Shown: positions 1 through 5,377, counted from the first letter of the stretch. The stretch is DNA of 5,658 nt from DASUBN01 sp036500225 (GCA_036500225.1 DASYCJ010000071.1:1-5658); one strand, 5' to 3'. Notes: generated by a model from the sequence alone, not told the origin. A program made the numbers and translations.

Positions 1-246
1 TTCCGTCCGACCACGGACGAGGGCGATTACCAGATCAAGCTCCGTAACCTGACGCGCTTCCTCACGGAAGGCGACAAGGCCAAGGTCACCTTGAGGTTCC
101 GTGGTCGCGAGTTGCTCCATCAGAGCCTCGGCACCGAGATCCTCGAGCGGGTGAAGAAGGATCTGGAGGAACTGGGCCAGGTGGAGCAGTTCCCGAGGCT
201 CGAGGGCAAGCAGATGGTGATGATCCTCGGCCCCAAGAAGAAATGA
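1..246 (+). CDS. infC: Translation initiation factor IF-3, C-terminal part (5' end outside window)
   Basis: The 81 residues in frame from base 1 are the C-terminal domain of IF3, which binds the 30S subunit, proofreads start-codon and initiator-tRNA choice and prevents premature 50S joining. The reading begins FRPTTDEGDYQIKLRN, runs through the conserved block FLTEGDKAKVTLRFRGRE and ends MVMILGPKKK, all matching the remembered E. coli sequence closely. One small difference is RELLHQ where E. coli has REMAHQ. The N-terminal domain, the linker and the start (an unusual AUU in many bacteria) are not in the window. It stops at TGA 244-246, 118 bases before rpmI, in the usual infC-rpmI-rplT order. 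Confidence 0.96.
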   Translation, partial: FRPTTDEGDYQIKLRNLTRFLTEGDKAKVTLRFRGRELLHQSLGTEILERVKKDLEELGQVEQFPRLEGKQMVMILGPKKK

Positions 247-275
247 GTTTCCTGCGCTAAGACGTTTCCACAAAA

Positions 276-361
276 GTGACGGCCCATAGCGTCACCCCTG
301 GCGAACACCTCAACGCCGCTTCTGAGCGGGGCCAGGCTTACTAGTAAAACTTAGGAGTTTT
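276..361 (+). promoter_or_regulatory. Structured rpmI leader: three tandem hairpins, candidate L20-type autoregulatory element
   Basis: The infC-rpmI gap can fold into three successive stems. The first is GTGACG 276-281 with CGTCAC 290-295 (6 bp, 8-base loop). The second is CCTGGC 297-302 with GCCAGG 331-336, holding an inner stem CCGCT 316-320 with AGCGG 325-329. The third is AAAACT 346-351 with AGTTTT 356-361, whose TAGG loop and 3' arm contain the rpmI Shine-Dalgarno AGGAG 353-357. An alternative pairing of GGCCC 281-285 with GGGCC 329-333 would link stems one and two. In E. coli, L20 represses rpmI-rplT translation by binding mRNA structures in this area. Function here is inferred from position and folding only; the stems are seen in the sequence. 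Confidence 0.45.
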
Positions 362-364
362 GTC

Positions 365-562
365 ATGCCCAAGATCAAGACCAACCGGGCAGCCGCGAAG
401 CGCTTCCGCGCCACCGGCACCGGCAAGTACAAACGTGGCCAGTCGCACAAGCGCCACATCCTCACCAAGAAGAGCAGCAAGCGTAAACGTCAGTTGCGCG
501 GTTCGACGCTCGTGGTCCCCCAGGATCACTTCCGCGTCAAACAGATGCTGCCCTGGTCATAA
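365..562 (+). CDS. rpmI: 50S ribosomal protein L35 (bL35)
   Basis: This 65-residue, very basic protein is a component of the large ribosomal subunit. It has the normal family length and signature: MPKIKTNRAAAKRFRATG at the start and HKRHILTKKSSKRKRQLR in the centre. The ATG at 365 is preceded by AGGAG 353-357 with a 7-base spacer. It lies between infC and rplT. Only 15 bases separate its stop from the L20 start, and the rplT ribosome binding site overlaps the TAA stop, which favours translational coupling. An overlapping frame at 360-590 is also open, but it is only a shadow. The last 20 or so residues diverge from E. coli, as is usual for this protein. Confidence 0.97.
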   Translation: MPKIKTNRAAAKRFRATGTGKYKRGQSHKRHILTKKSSKRKRQLRGSTLVVPQDHFRVKQMLPWS

Positions 563-577
563 GGAGAGGATAGAAAA

Positions 578-934
578 ATGGCACGCGTAAAACGTTCCGT
601 CACCAGCCGCGCCAAGCACAAGAAGACGCTTGGCAAGGCCAAGGGCTATTACAACGCCCGCCGCAAGAACATCCGCACCGCCAAGCAGGCGGTGATGAAG
701 GCCGGCCAGTACGCCTTCCGTGATCGTCGCGCCCTCAAGCGTGATATGCGCGGTCTCTGGATCGCCCGTATCAATGCTGCGGCACGTCTCTCCGGACTGT
801 CCTACAGCCGCTTCATGAACGGCCTGAAGAAGGCGCAGATCGACCTGGACCGCAAAGTGCTGGCCGACATCGCCGTGTTCGACAAGGAAGGCTTTGCCGC
901 CCTTGCCGAGAAGGCCAAAGCCAGCTTGGCTTGA
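578..934 (+). CDS. rplT: 50S ribosomal protein L20 (bL20)
   Basis: This 118-residue protein matches the usual family length. L20 binds 23S rRNA directly, is needed early in 50S assembly and in E. coli represses its own operon by binding the rpmI leader. The long basic N-terminal extension is present (MARVKRSVTSRAKHKKTLGKA, about residues 1-60). The globular C-terminal half has the signatures RDRRALKRDMRGLWIARINA (residues 48-67) and LSYSRFMNGLKKA (about 74-86), and DRKVLADIAVFDKEGF follows. Ribosome binding sequence AAGGAGAGG runs 561-569, starting inside the rpmI stop codon and ending 8 bases before the ATG. A strong terminator begins 36 bases after the stop, so this gene closes the ribosomal-protein transcription unit, with pheST either read through or separately initiated. 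Confidence 0.97.
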   Translation: MARVKRSVTSRAKHKKTLGKAKGYYNARRKNIRTAKQAVMKAGQYAFRDRRALKRDMRGLWIARINAAARLSGLSYSRFMNGLKKAQIDLDRKVLADIAVFDKEGFAALAEKAKASLA

Positions 935-970
935 GTCGAAGCGACCGCGCTTAGACACGTGAGAGCAAGT

Positions 971-1009
971 GGGGGAGGCCTTCGATGGTCTCCCCCTTTT
1001 TTATTTTTT
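971..1009 (+). terminator. Rho-independent terminator between rplT and pheS
   Basis: GGGGGAGGCC 971-980 pairs with GGTCTCCCCC 987-996, a 10-bp stem with one G-U pair and a 6-base loop TTCGAT. It is followed at once by TTTTTTATTTTTT 997-1009. This is a textbook intrinsic terminator. In E. coli the same position holds the pheST attenuator driven by the phenylalanine-rich leader peptide PheM. No such leader is visible in the 36 bases upstream, so simple termination with partial read-through is the plainer reading. Confidence 0.93.
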
Positions 1010-1024
1010 GGGGACTTACGGGGA

Positions 1025-1030
1025 TATAGT
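1025..1030 (+). promoter_or_regulatory. Possible -10 box for pheS, with start point at or near the ATG
   Basis: TATAGT at 1025-1030 matches five of six bases of TATAAT and lies 6 bases before the pheS ATG. If it is active, transcription would begin near base 1037 and give a leaderless or nearly leaderless pheS mRNA. No convincing -35 is present: with 17- or 18-base spacing the -35 falls in the T-rich terminator tail (TATTTT or TTATTT). A GGGGA run at 1019-1024 is the only other ribosome-binding candidate for pheS, and it lies rather far from the ATG. This is a weak call. Confidence 0.28.
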
Positions 1031-1036
1031 TAGCCC

Positions 1037-2062
1037 ATGAGCACCGACCTCACAGCATTGGTGGCCGAGGCCAAGGCACGCGCTGCCGCCTGCACCACGC
1101 TTGGCGCTCTGGACGAGGCGCGTGTGCATTACCTCGGCAAGAAGGGTGTCATCACCCTAGAGCTGCAGAGCTTGGGCAAACTCCCTGGCACCGAGCGCGC
1201 CGCTGCCGGCCAGCGCATCAACGTGGTCAAGCAGGGCGTCACCGAGATCCTCGACGCACGTAAGACCGATCTGGAACAGGCGGACCTCGCCGCCAAACTT
1301 GCTTCGGAATCCGTGGATGTGAGCCTGCCGGGCCGTGGCCACGAAGCGGGCGGTCTGCATCCTTCCACCCGCGTGATGGAACGCATCCAGACGCTGTTCG
1401 AGCGCATGGGCTTCCGCATCGAGTCCGGCCCCGAGATCGAGGACGAGTTCCACAACTTCGACGCACTCAACTTCAAGCCTGACCATCCGGCCCGTGCCGA
1501 GATGGATACTTTCTACCTGAAAGACAGGCCTTTCTTGCTGCGCACCCATACCTCACCGGTGCAGATCCGTTCCATGCTGAAAGTCGGCGCGCCCATCCGC
1601 GTCATCGCCATGGGCCGGACCTATAGACATGACTACGATATGACTCATACGCCCATGTTCCATCAGGTGGAAGGCCTGTTGGTGGACGAGGGCGTGAGCA
1701 TGGCCCATCTGCGCGGCACTCTCACGGACCTCATGCAGCGTTTCTTCGAGCAGGATGACTTGAAGCTGCGCTTCCGTCCGTCCTACTTCCCCTTCGTGGA
1801 ACCGGGCGCGGAAGTGGATATCAGTTGCGTGTTCTGCCACGGCTCCGGCTGCCGCGTGTGCAAGCACACCGGCTGGCTGGAAGTGCTGGGCTGCGGCATG
1901 GTGCATCCCAACGTGCTCAAGGCCTGCAAGATTGATCCCGAGCGATACACCGGTTGGGCCTTCGGCATCGGTGTGGAACGCCTCGGCATGCTGCGTTACG
2001 GCATCGATGACATCCGCATGAACTACGACAACGACCTGCGCTTCCTGCGCCAGTTCCAGTGA
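1037..2062 (+). CDS. pheS: Phenylalanine--tRNA ligase alpha subunit
   Basis: This is the catalytic subunit of the cytoplasmic alpha2-beta2 enzyme that activates phenylalanine with ATP and charges tRNA-Phe. The 341 residues begin with a helical N-terminal tRNA-binding arm (about 1-90). The class II catalytic core follows. Motif 1 lies around FERMGFRIESGPEIEDEFHN (121-140), motif 2 around GRTYRHDYDMTHTPMFHQ (193-210) and motif 3 at AFGIGVERLGMLRYG (308-322). Ala308 corresponds to E. coli Ala294, the amino-acid pocket residue. The 14-residue offset equals the length difference from E. coli PheS (327) and is explained by a cysteine-rich insertion, CVFCHGSGCRVC (264-275), a CxxC-x4-CxxC pattern that looks able to bind metal and occurs in many non-enteric PheS proteins. 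The start follows a terminator with only a weak ribosome binding site. PheT begins 10 bases after the stop. Confidence 0.97.
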   Translation: MSTDLTALVAEAKARAAACTTLGALDEARVHYLGKKGVITLELQSLGKLPGTERAAAGQRINVVKQGVTEILDARKTDLEQADLAAKLASESVDVSLPGRGHEAGGLHPSTRVMERIQTLFERMGFRIESGPEIEDEFHNFDALNFKPDHPARAEMDTFYLKDRPFLLRTHTSPVQIRSMLKVGAPIRVIAMGRTYRHDYDMTHTPMFHQVEGLLVDEGVSMAHLRGTLTDLMQRFFEQDDLKLRFRPSYFPFVEPGAEVDISCVFCHGSGCRVCKHTGWLEVLGCGMVHPNVLKACKIDPERYTGWAFGIGVERLGMLRYGIDDIRMNYDNDLRFLRQFQ

Positions 2063-2072
2063 GGCGCGGCCC

Positions 2073-4454
2073 ATGAAGATCAGCGTCAACTGGCTCAAGG
2101 AATTCATCAAACTTAACGATGATGCCCAGAGCATCGGCAAGCGCTTGGGTGCGGGCGGCGTGGAGGTGGCGTCTGTGACGCCGGCCATACCGGCTTTCGA
2201 GAAAGTGTTCGTCGCCGAGGTGAAGAGCCTCGAGAAGCACCCCTCGGCTGACAAGCTGAACGTCTGTCAGGTGGATGTGGGGCAAGGCAAGCTGCTGCAG
2301 ATCGTCTGCGGCGCTGCCAACGTGCGCGCCGGCATGAGAGCGCCGGCCATCCTACCCGGAGGCAAGTTGCCGGACGGTACTGAGATCAAGCAGGCAGCCC
2401 TGCGCGGCGTGGAATCCTCCGGCATGCTCTGTTCCGCCAAGGAACTGGGTCTTGCGGAAGAAGCCACGGGCTTGTTCGAACTTCCCGCCGATGCGCCCGT
2501 GGGCAAGCTCCTGCGCGAATACCTGGGTGGCGACGATCAGCTCATCGAGATCGAGATCACGCCGAATCGCGGTGACTGCCTGAGCATCCTGGGTGTGGCC
2601 CGGGAACTGGCGGCGCTCTACGGCAAGACTCTGGAGAAGTCCGATGCGGCGCCCGTGAAGACGGCCATCAAGGACAGCTTCCCGGTGGGGATCCAGGCGG
2701 AGCAGGCCTGTCCGGTGTTCGCCAGCCGCATCATCAAGGGCCTGCGTGCCGATGCGGTGACGCCCCTCTGGATGCGCGAGCGCCTGCGCCGCTCTGGCCT
2801 TAAACCCATCCATCCCGCGGTGGACGTGACCCAATACGTAATGCTGGAACTCGGCCAGCCCATGCACGCCTATGACCTGAAGCGCCTGGAAGGCGGCATC
2901 ACGGTGCGTATGGCGAAGCAGGGCGAGAGGGCCAAGCTTCTGAACAGCCAGACTTACGATCTGCAACCGGACTTGCTGGTGATAGCCGATAAGAGCCGCG
3001 TGCAAGGCTTAGGCGGCATCATGGGTGGCGGTGAATCCAACGTCACCGCTGCCACCACGGATATCCTGCTCGAAGCTGCGTTCTTCACGCCTGCCGCCAT
3101 CAGCGGCCGTCCCCGGCGCATGGACCTGCTCACGGATGCGGCCTACCGCTTCGAGCGGGGAGTGGACCCGCAGGGCCAGGCCCGCGCCATCGAACGCGCC
3201 ACCCAGCTGATCCTGGACATCGCCGGCGGCCAACCGGGACCCGTGGCCGTGGTCACGGCAGACAAGACCCAGATTAAGACCCAGGCCATCCGCCTGCGCC
3301 GCGCGCGCCTCGCATCCTTGCTCGGCATCAGCGTGCCGGACGCGGAGGTGACGGCCATCCTCACGCGCCTGGGTTTCGAAGTCTCGGCCGACAAAGAGGG
3401 TTGGAACGCCGTACCTCCGAGCTATCGCTTCGACATCGAGATCGAGGAAGACCTGATTGAGGAAGTGGGCCGGGTCCACGGTTACGACAAAATTCCGGCA
3501 CTCCAGTACCCCTCACGTCAGGGCATGGACCGGCTGCCGGAAGCCCGAGTGGACCTGCGCCGCCTGCGCCAGGTGCTGGTGGAGCGGGGTTACCAGGAAG
3601 CGGTGACCTACAGCTTCGTGGACCATGCTCTCCAGACCCGGATCTATGGGCAACCGGAGGCAGCCTTGCCCTTGGCCAACCCCATCACCGAGGACATGAC
3701 CGAGATGCGGCTCGGCCTCTGGCCGGGCCTGCTCAAGGTGCTTCAGTACAACCTGAACCGTCAGCAAAACCGTATCCGGCTCTTCGAGACTGGTTTGAGG
3801 TTTACTCTTCAAGCTGATGAAATAAAACAAGAAAACACAATTGCTGGAGTGGTTTCTGGACCCGAATTCCCCATGCAGTGGGGCGAGGCGGACCGGACCG
3901 TGGATTTCGCGGACTTAAGGGGCGATATCGAGGCCCTGCTCAGGCCTGCTAGCCTGGCAGGCCGCTTGGAGAGCCAAGCCACGCCCCATCCGGCCCTGCA
4001 CCCCGGCCAGTCAGCCCGTCTGAGCCTTGGCGGCCAGGAATTGGGCTGGGTAGGAGCTCTACATCCCCAGATTGTGAGATCCCTGGACCTGCCGCAGGGT
4101 GCGTTGGTGTTCGAGATGCGCCTGGAAGCCCTTCTGGACGGCAAAATACCGGCTTTTGAGGCTATTTCGCGGTTCCCGGCAGTCCGGCGCGACCTGGCGG
4201 TGATAGTAGGCGAGAAGGTCTCTGGAGCGGCCGTATTGGCTGCCGCCCGGGAGGCCGCTGGCAGCCTGCTCCAGGAGGTCCGAATCTTCGATATTTACCG
4301 TGGTCTGGGCATAGATTCTGGACGAAAAAGCGTCGCTTTAGGCTTGATTTTACAAGACTCTTCACGCACTCTAACTGACGAAGATGCTGACGGCGCCATG
4401 CAGCGGGTGGCAGACCGATTGGCACGGGATCTGGGTGCAACGATAAGAGATTAG
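2073..4454 (+). CDS. pheT: Phenylalanine--tRNA ligase beta subunit
   Basis: The 793 residues compare with 795 in E. coli. The beta subunit binds tRNA and hydrolyses mischarged Tyr-tRNA-Phe. Domains in order are an EMAP-like OB-fold tRNA-binding domain (about 39-150), the B3/B4 editing domain (about 210-390), B5 (about 400-475), a catalytically inactive synthetase-like core (about 485-690) and a C-terminal ferredoxin-fold anticodon-binding domain (about 700-793, beginning SRFPAVRRDLAV). Editing residues known from E. coli are all present at identical numbers: His265, Gly318, Glu334, Thr354 and Ala356, so post-transfer editing should be intact. The ribosome binding site GAGG 2061-2064 overlaps the pheS stop. 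Bases 3801-3840, coding residues 577-589 and a junction inside the core, are strikingly AT-rich. A further AT-richer patch near 4320-4380 may carry an ihfA promoter. Confidence 0.98.
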   Translation: MKISVNWLKEFIKLNDDAQSIGKRLGAGGVEVASVTPAIPAFEKVFVAEVKSLEKHPSADKLNVCQVDVGQGKLLQIVCGAANVRAGMRAPAILPGGKLPDGTEIKQAALRGVESSGMLCSAKELGLAEEATGLFELPADAPVGKLLREYLGGDDQLIEIEITPNRGDCLSILGVARELAALYGKTLEKSDAAPVKTAIKDSFPVGIQAEQACPVFASRIIKGLRADAVTPLWMRERLRRSGLKPIHPAVDVTQYVMLELGQPMHAYDLKRLEGGITVRMAKQGERAKLLNSQTYDLQPDLLVIADKSRVQGLGGIMGGGESNVTAATTDILLEAAFFTPAAISGRPRRMDLLTDAAYRFERGVDPQGQARAIERATQLILDIAGGQPGPVAVVTADKTQIKTQAIRLRRARLASLLGISVPDAEVTAILTRLGFEVSADKEGWNAVPPSYRFDIEIEEDLIEEVGRVHGYDKIPALQYPSRQGMDRLPEARVDLRRLRQVLVERGYQEAVTYSFVDHALQTRIYGQPEAALPLANPITEDMTEMRLGLWPGLLKVLQYNLNRQQNRIRLFETGLRFTLQADEIKQENTIAGVVSGPEFPMQWGEADRTVDFADLRGDIEALLRPASLAGRLESQATPHPALHPGQSARLSLGGQELGWVGALHPQIVRSLDLPQGALVFEMRLEALLDGKIPAFEAISRFPAVRRDLAVIVGEKVSGAAVLAAAREAAGSLLQEVRIFDIYRGLGIDSGRKSVALGLILQDSSRTLTDEDADGAMQRVADRLARDLGATIRD
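4349..4375 (+). promoter_or_regulatory. Possible internal promoter in the pheT 3' end, serving ihfA
   Basis: TTTACA 4349-4354 matches five of six bases of the -35 consensus. TCTAAC 4370-4375 matches four of six bases of the -10 consensus. The 15-base spacer is shorter than ideal. The pair sits in an AT-richer patch about 80 bases before ihfA. E. coli ihfA is known to have its own promoter within the upstream gene. The sequence match alone is weak, and the position is what makes it worth listing. Confidence 0.2.
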
Positions 4455-4457
4455 CCT

Positions 4458-4760
4458 ATGGCGCTGACCAAAGCCGAGATGGCCGAAGCCCTGTTCGCAG
4501 AGCTAGGCCTGAACAAGCGCGAGGCCAAGGAACTGGTGGACCTCTTCTTCGAGGAGGTCCGACTGGCCCTGGCCGAGGGCCGCCAGGTGAAGCTCTCCGG
4601 ATTCGGCAATTTCGACCTGCGCAAGAAGAACCAGAGGCCCGGACGGAACCCCAAGACCGGGGAAGAGATTCCCATCACCGCCCGCCGGGTGGTGACTTTC
4701 CGGCCCGGACAGAAGCTCAAGGCACGGGTGGAGACATATGCTGGAAGCAGGGAACAATAG
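4458..4760 (+). CDS. ihfA: Integration host factor alpha subunit
   Basis: This 100-residue DNA-bending protein of the HU/IHF family pairs with IhfB to bend DNA sharply in transcription, replication and site-specific recombination. It is nearly collinear with E. coli IhfA (99 residues). MALTKAEM opens the protein, KELVDLFFEEVR forms the dimer helices, VKLSGFGNFDLR (residues 44-55) leads into the beta arms, and RPGRNPKTGEEIPITARR (60-77) is the arm. Pro65, the residue that intercalates into DNA, is conserved. It starts 3 bases after the pheT stop, with AAGAGA 4445-4450 as a modest ribosome binding site 7 bases upstream. Its last 23 bases overlap the next gene in another frame. The IhfB partner is encoded elsewhere. 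Confidence 0.97.
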   Translation: MALTKAEMAEALFAELGLNKREAKELVDLFFEEVRLALAEGRQVKLSGFGNFDLRKKNQRPGRNPKTGEEIPITARRVVTFRPGQKLKARVETYAGSREQ

Positions 4761-5094
4761 CGAACTGCCCCCGATTCCGGGGAAGCGCTATTTCACCATC
4801 GGGGAGGTCAGCGACCTCTGCGGGGTGAAACCGCACGTGCTCCGCTACTGGGAGCAGGAATTCCCCCAGCTCAAGCCCGTCAAACGCCGTGGCAACCGCC
4901 GCTACTACCAGCGACATGACGTGCTGGTCATCCGCCAGATCCGCAGCCTCCTGTATGAACAGGGCTTCACCATCGGTGGTGCCCGCCAGCAGCTGTCCAG
5001 CGACGGCGCCAAGCAGGACATAACCCAGAGCCATCAGATCGTGCGCCAGATGCGCGTCGAACTGGATGAGTTGCTGCAAATCCTCAAGCGCTGA
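4738..5094 (+). CDS. MerR-family (MlrA-like) transcriptional regulator
   Basis: This 118-residue DNA-binding protein has a MerR winged-helix domain in the N-terminal half. The helix-turn-helix is YFTIGEVSDLCGVKPHVLRY (residues 18-37), followed by the MlrA-like stretch WEQEFPQLKP (38-47), the basic wing VKRRGNRRYY (48-57) and a hinge helix with IRSLLYEQGFTIGGARQQL (68-86). A short helix at about 99-118 is probably for dimerisation. There is no effector domain and no metal-binding cysteine set: Cys28 is the only cysteine. It closely resembles, from memory, a regulator found after ihfA in Pseudomonas and other gammaproteobacteria. Targets are unknown to me. The start is fixed by the absence of any later Met before the HTH. 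GGAG 4730-4733 lies only 4 bases before the ATG, inside ihfA, so translation is probably coupled. No clear terminator follows. Confidence 0.93.
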   Translation: MLEAGNNSELPPIPGKRYFTIGEVSDLCGVKPHVLRYWEQEFPQLKPVKRRGNRRYYQRHDVLVIRQIRSLLYEQGFTIGGARQQLSSDGAKQDITQSHQIVRQMRVELDELLQILKR

Positions 5095-5116
5095 ATCCCA
5101 GCCGGTTCCGTCTTCG

Positions 5117-5142
5117 GGGGCGTTCGCGTATCATTGCGCCCC
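5117..5142 (+). promoter_or_regulatory. Candidate tRNA-Pro promoter element within an inverted repeat
   Basis: TATCAT 5129-5134 matches five of six bases of the -10 consensus and is followed by the GC-rich stretch TGCGCCCC, like the discriminator of stable-RNA promoters under stringent control. The -35 region is poor (TTCCGT 5106-5111 at 17-base spacing). The box lies in the loop between GGGGCG 5117-5122 and CGCCCC 5137-5142, a perfect 6-bp inverted repeat. No T-run follows, so this is not an intrinsic terminator. A start near 5141 would leave a tRNA leader of about 46 bases. Co-transcription from the upstream operon is the alternative. Confidence 0.35.
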
Positions 5143-5186
5143 AGTCTTAAAGGCCCTTCCTGGGCTATCCAGTCAGTTGAAACAGT

Positions 5187-5263
5187 CGGGGCGTAGCGCA
5201 GTCTGGTAGCGCACTTGCATGGGGTGCAAGGGGTCGGAGGTTCAAATCCTCTCGTCCCGACCA
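5187..5263 (+). tRNA. tRNA-Pro, anticodon GGG
   Basis: A complete 77-base cloverleaf with encoded CCA. The acceptor CGGGGCG 5187-5193 pairs with CGTCCCG 5253-5259 (one G-U), with the C1-G72 pair and A73 typical of bacterial tRNA-Pro. The D arm is GCGC...GCGC. The anticodon stem CTTGC 5214-5218 pairs with GCAAG 5226-5230 around the loop ATGGGGT, giving anticodon GGG at 5221-5223 followed by G37. The T arm is GGAGG-TTCAAAT-CCTCT 5236-5252. It reads CCC codons (and probably CCU by wobble). It closely matches E. coli proL as remembered. It sits 92 bases after the MerR-type gene. Fragments of its 3' half recur just downstream, suggesting use as an integration site. Confidence 0.97.
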
Positions 5264-5321
5264 ATTTCACTTCCTAAGAAGTTCTAAAGGGTATGCGGGG
5301 TACGAGTTCTTCCGAGTAGGG

Positions 5322-5339
5322 GAGGATTTGAACCTCCGA
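5322..5339 (-). repeat. Inverted 18-base copy of the tRNA-Pro variable loop and T arm
   Basis: Read on the minus strand this segment is TCGGAGGTTCAAATCCTC, identical to tRNA-Pro bases 5234-5251. It lies in opposite orientation 70 bases away. Flanks on the minus strand (AGGT before, CCCTACTCGGA after) make a perfect T stem GGAGG/CCTCC and an acceptor-like tail, but no CCA and no 5' half follow. It is therefore a tRNA fragment, not a gene. It could be a remnant of an integration event or part of another decayed tRNA. Confidence 0.75.
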
Positions 5340-5352
5340 ACCTAATTTATAC

Positions 5353-5377
5353 GGGGTCGGAGGTTTAGTTTCGTCCC
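5353..5377 (+). repeat. Degenerate direct repeat of the tRNA-Pro 3' end (possible decayed attachment site)
   Basis: GGGGTCGGAGGTT 5353-5365 is identical to tRNA bases 5230-5242, and TCGTCCC 5371-5377 is identical to tRNA bases 5252-5258. The intervening segment is 4 bases shorter than in the tRNA and differs in sequence. Same orientation, about 120 bases downstream. A direct copy of a tRNA 3' end is what tyrosine recombinases leave at the far end of an integrated element. Here the copy is short and broken, so any element would be small, deleted or nested. Confidence 0.55.

Noticed and set aside
360..590. Plus-strand frame overlapping rpmI
   Set aside because: It overlaps L35, which is unmistakable and has its own ribosome binding site. 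The composition (Ser, Arg, Pro, Ala) is typical of a shifted frame.
959..1033. GTG-started frame through the terminator, with TTT codons, as a pheM-like leader peptide
   Set aside because: Its Phe codons are simply the terminator T-run, beyond the stem, so a stalled ribosome there could not control the hairpin. There is also no good ribosome binding site.
1553..2254. Long minus-strand frame (233 residues) opposite pheS and the pheT start
   Set aside because: A shadow of GC-rich coding DNA: it lies opposite two well-conserved genes and shows no recognisable motif.
2352..3005. Long minus-strand frame (217 residues) opposite pheT
   Set aside because: Antisense shadow of the pheT tRNA-binding and editing domains, with no independent family features.
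5152..5166. GCCC/GGGC hairpin in the tRNA leader
   Set aside because: Four base pairs plus a G-U, without supporting context. It may be just part of the precursor removed by RNase P.
5034..5270. Minus-strand frame encoding a GTRGFEPPTPCTPC-type protein
   Set aside because: Its N-terminal part is the antisense of tRNA-Pro, a classic source of false proteins containing GFEPP, and the rest is antisense to the MerR-type gene end and the tRNA leader.
5269..5282. ACTTC-CTAA-GAAGT hairpin after the tRNA as a terminator
   Set aside because: Only 5 bp, AT-rich and not followed by a T-run, so too weak to call.
5297..5314. A third degenerate copy of the tRNA (GGGGTACGAGTTC...)
   Set aside because: It can be aligned either to the T-arm side or to the anticodon side of the tRNA with several mismatches, so the similarity is not better than chance by eye.
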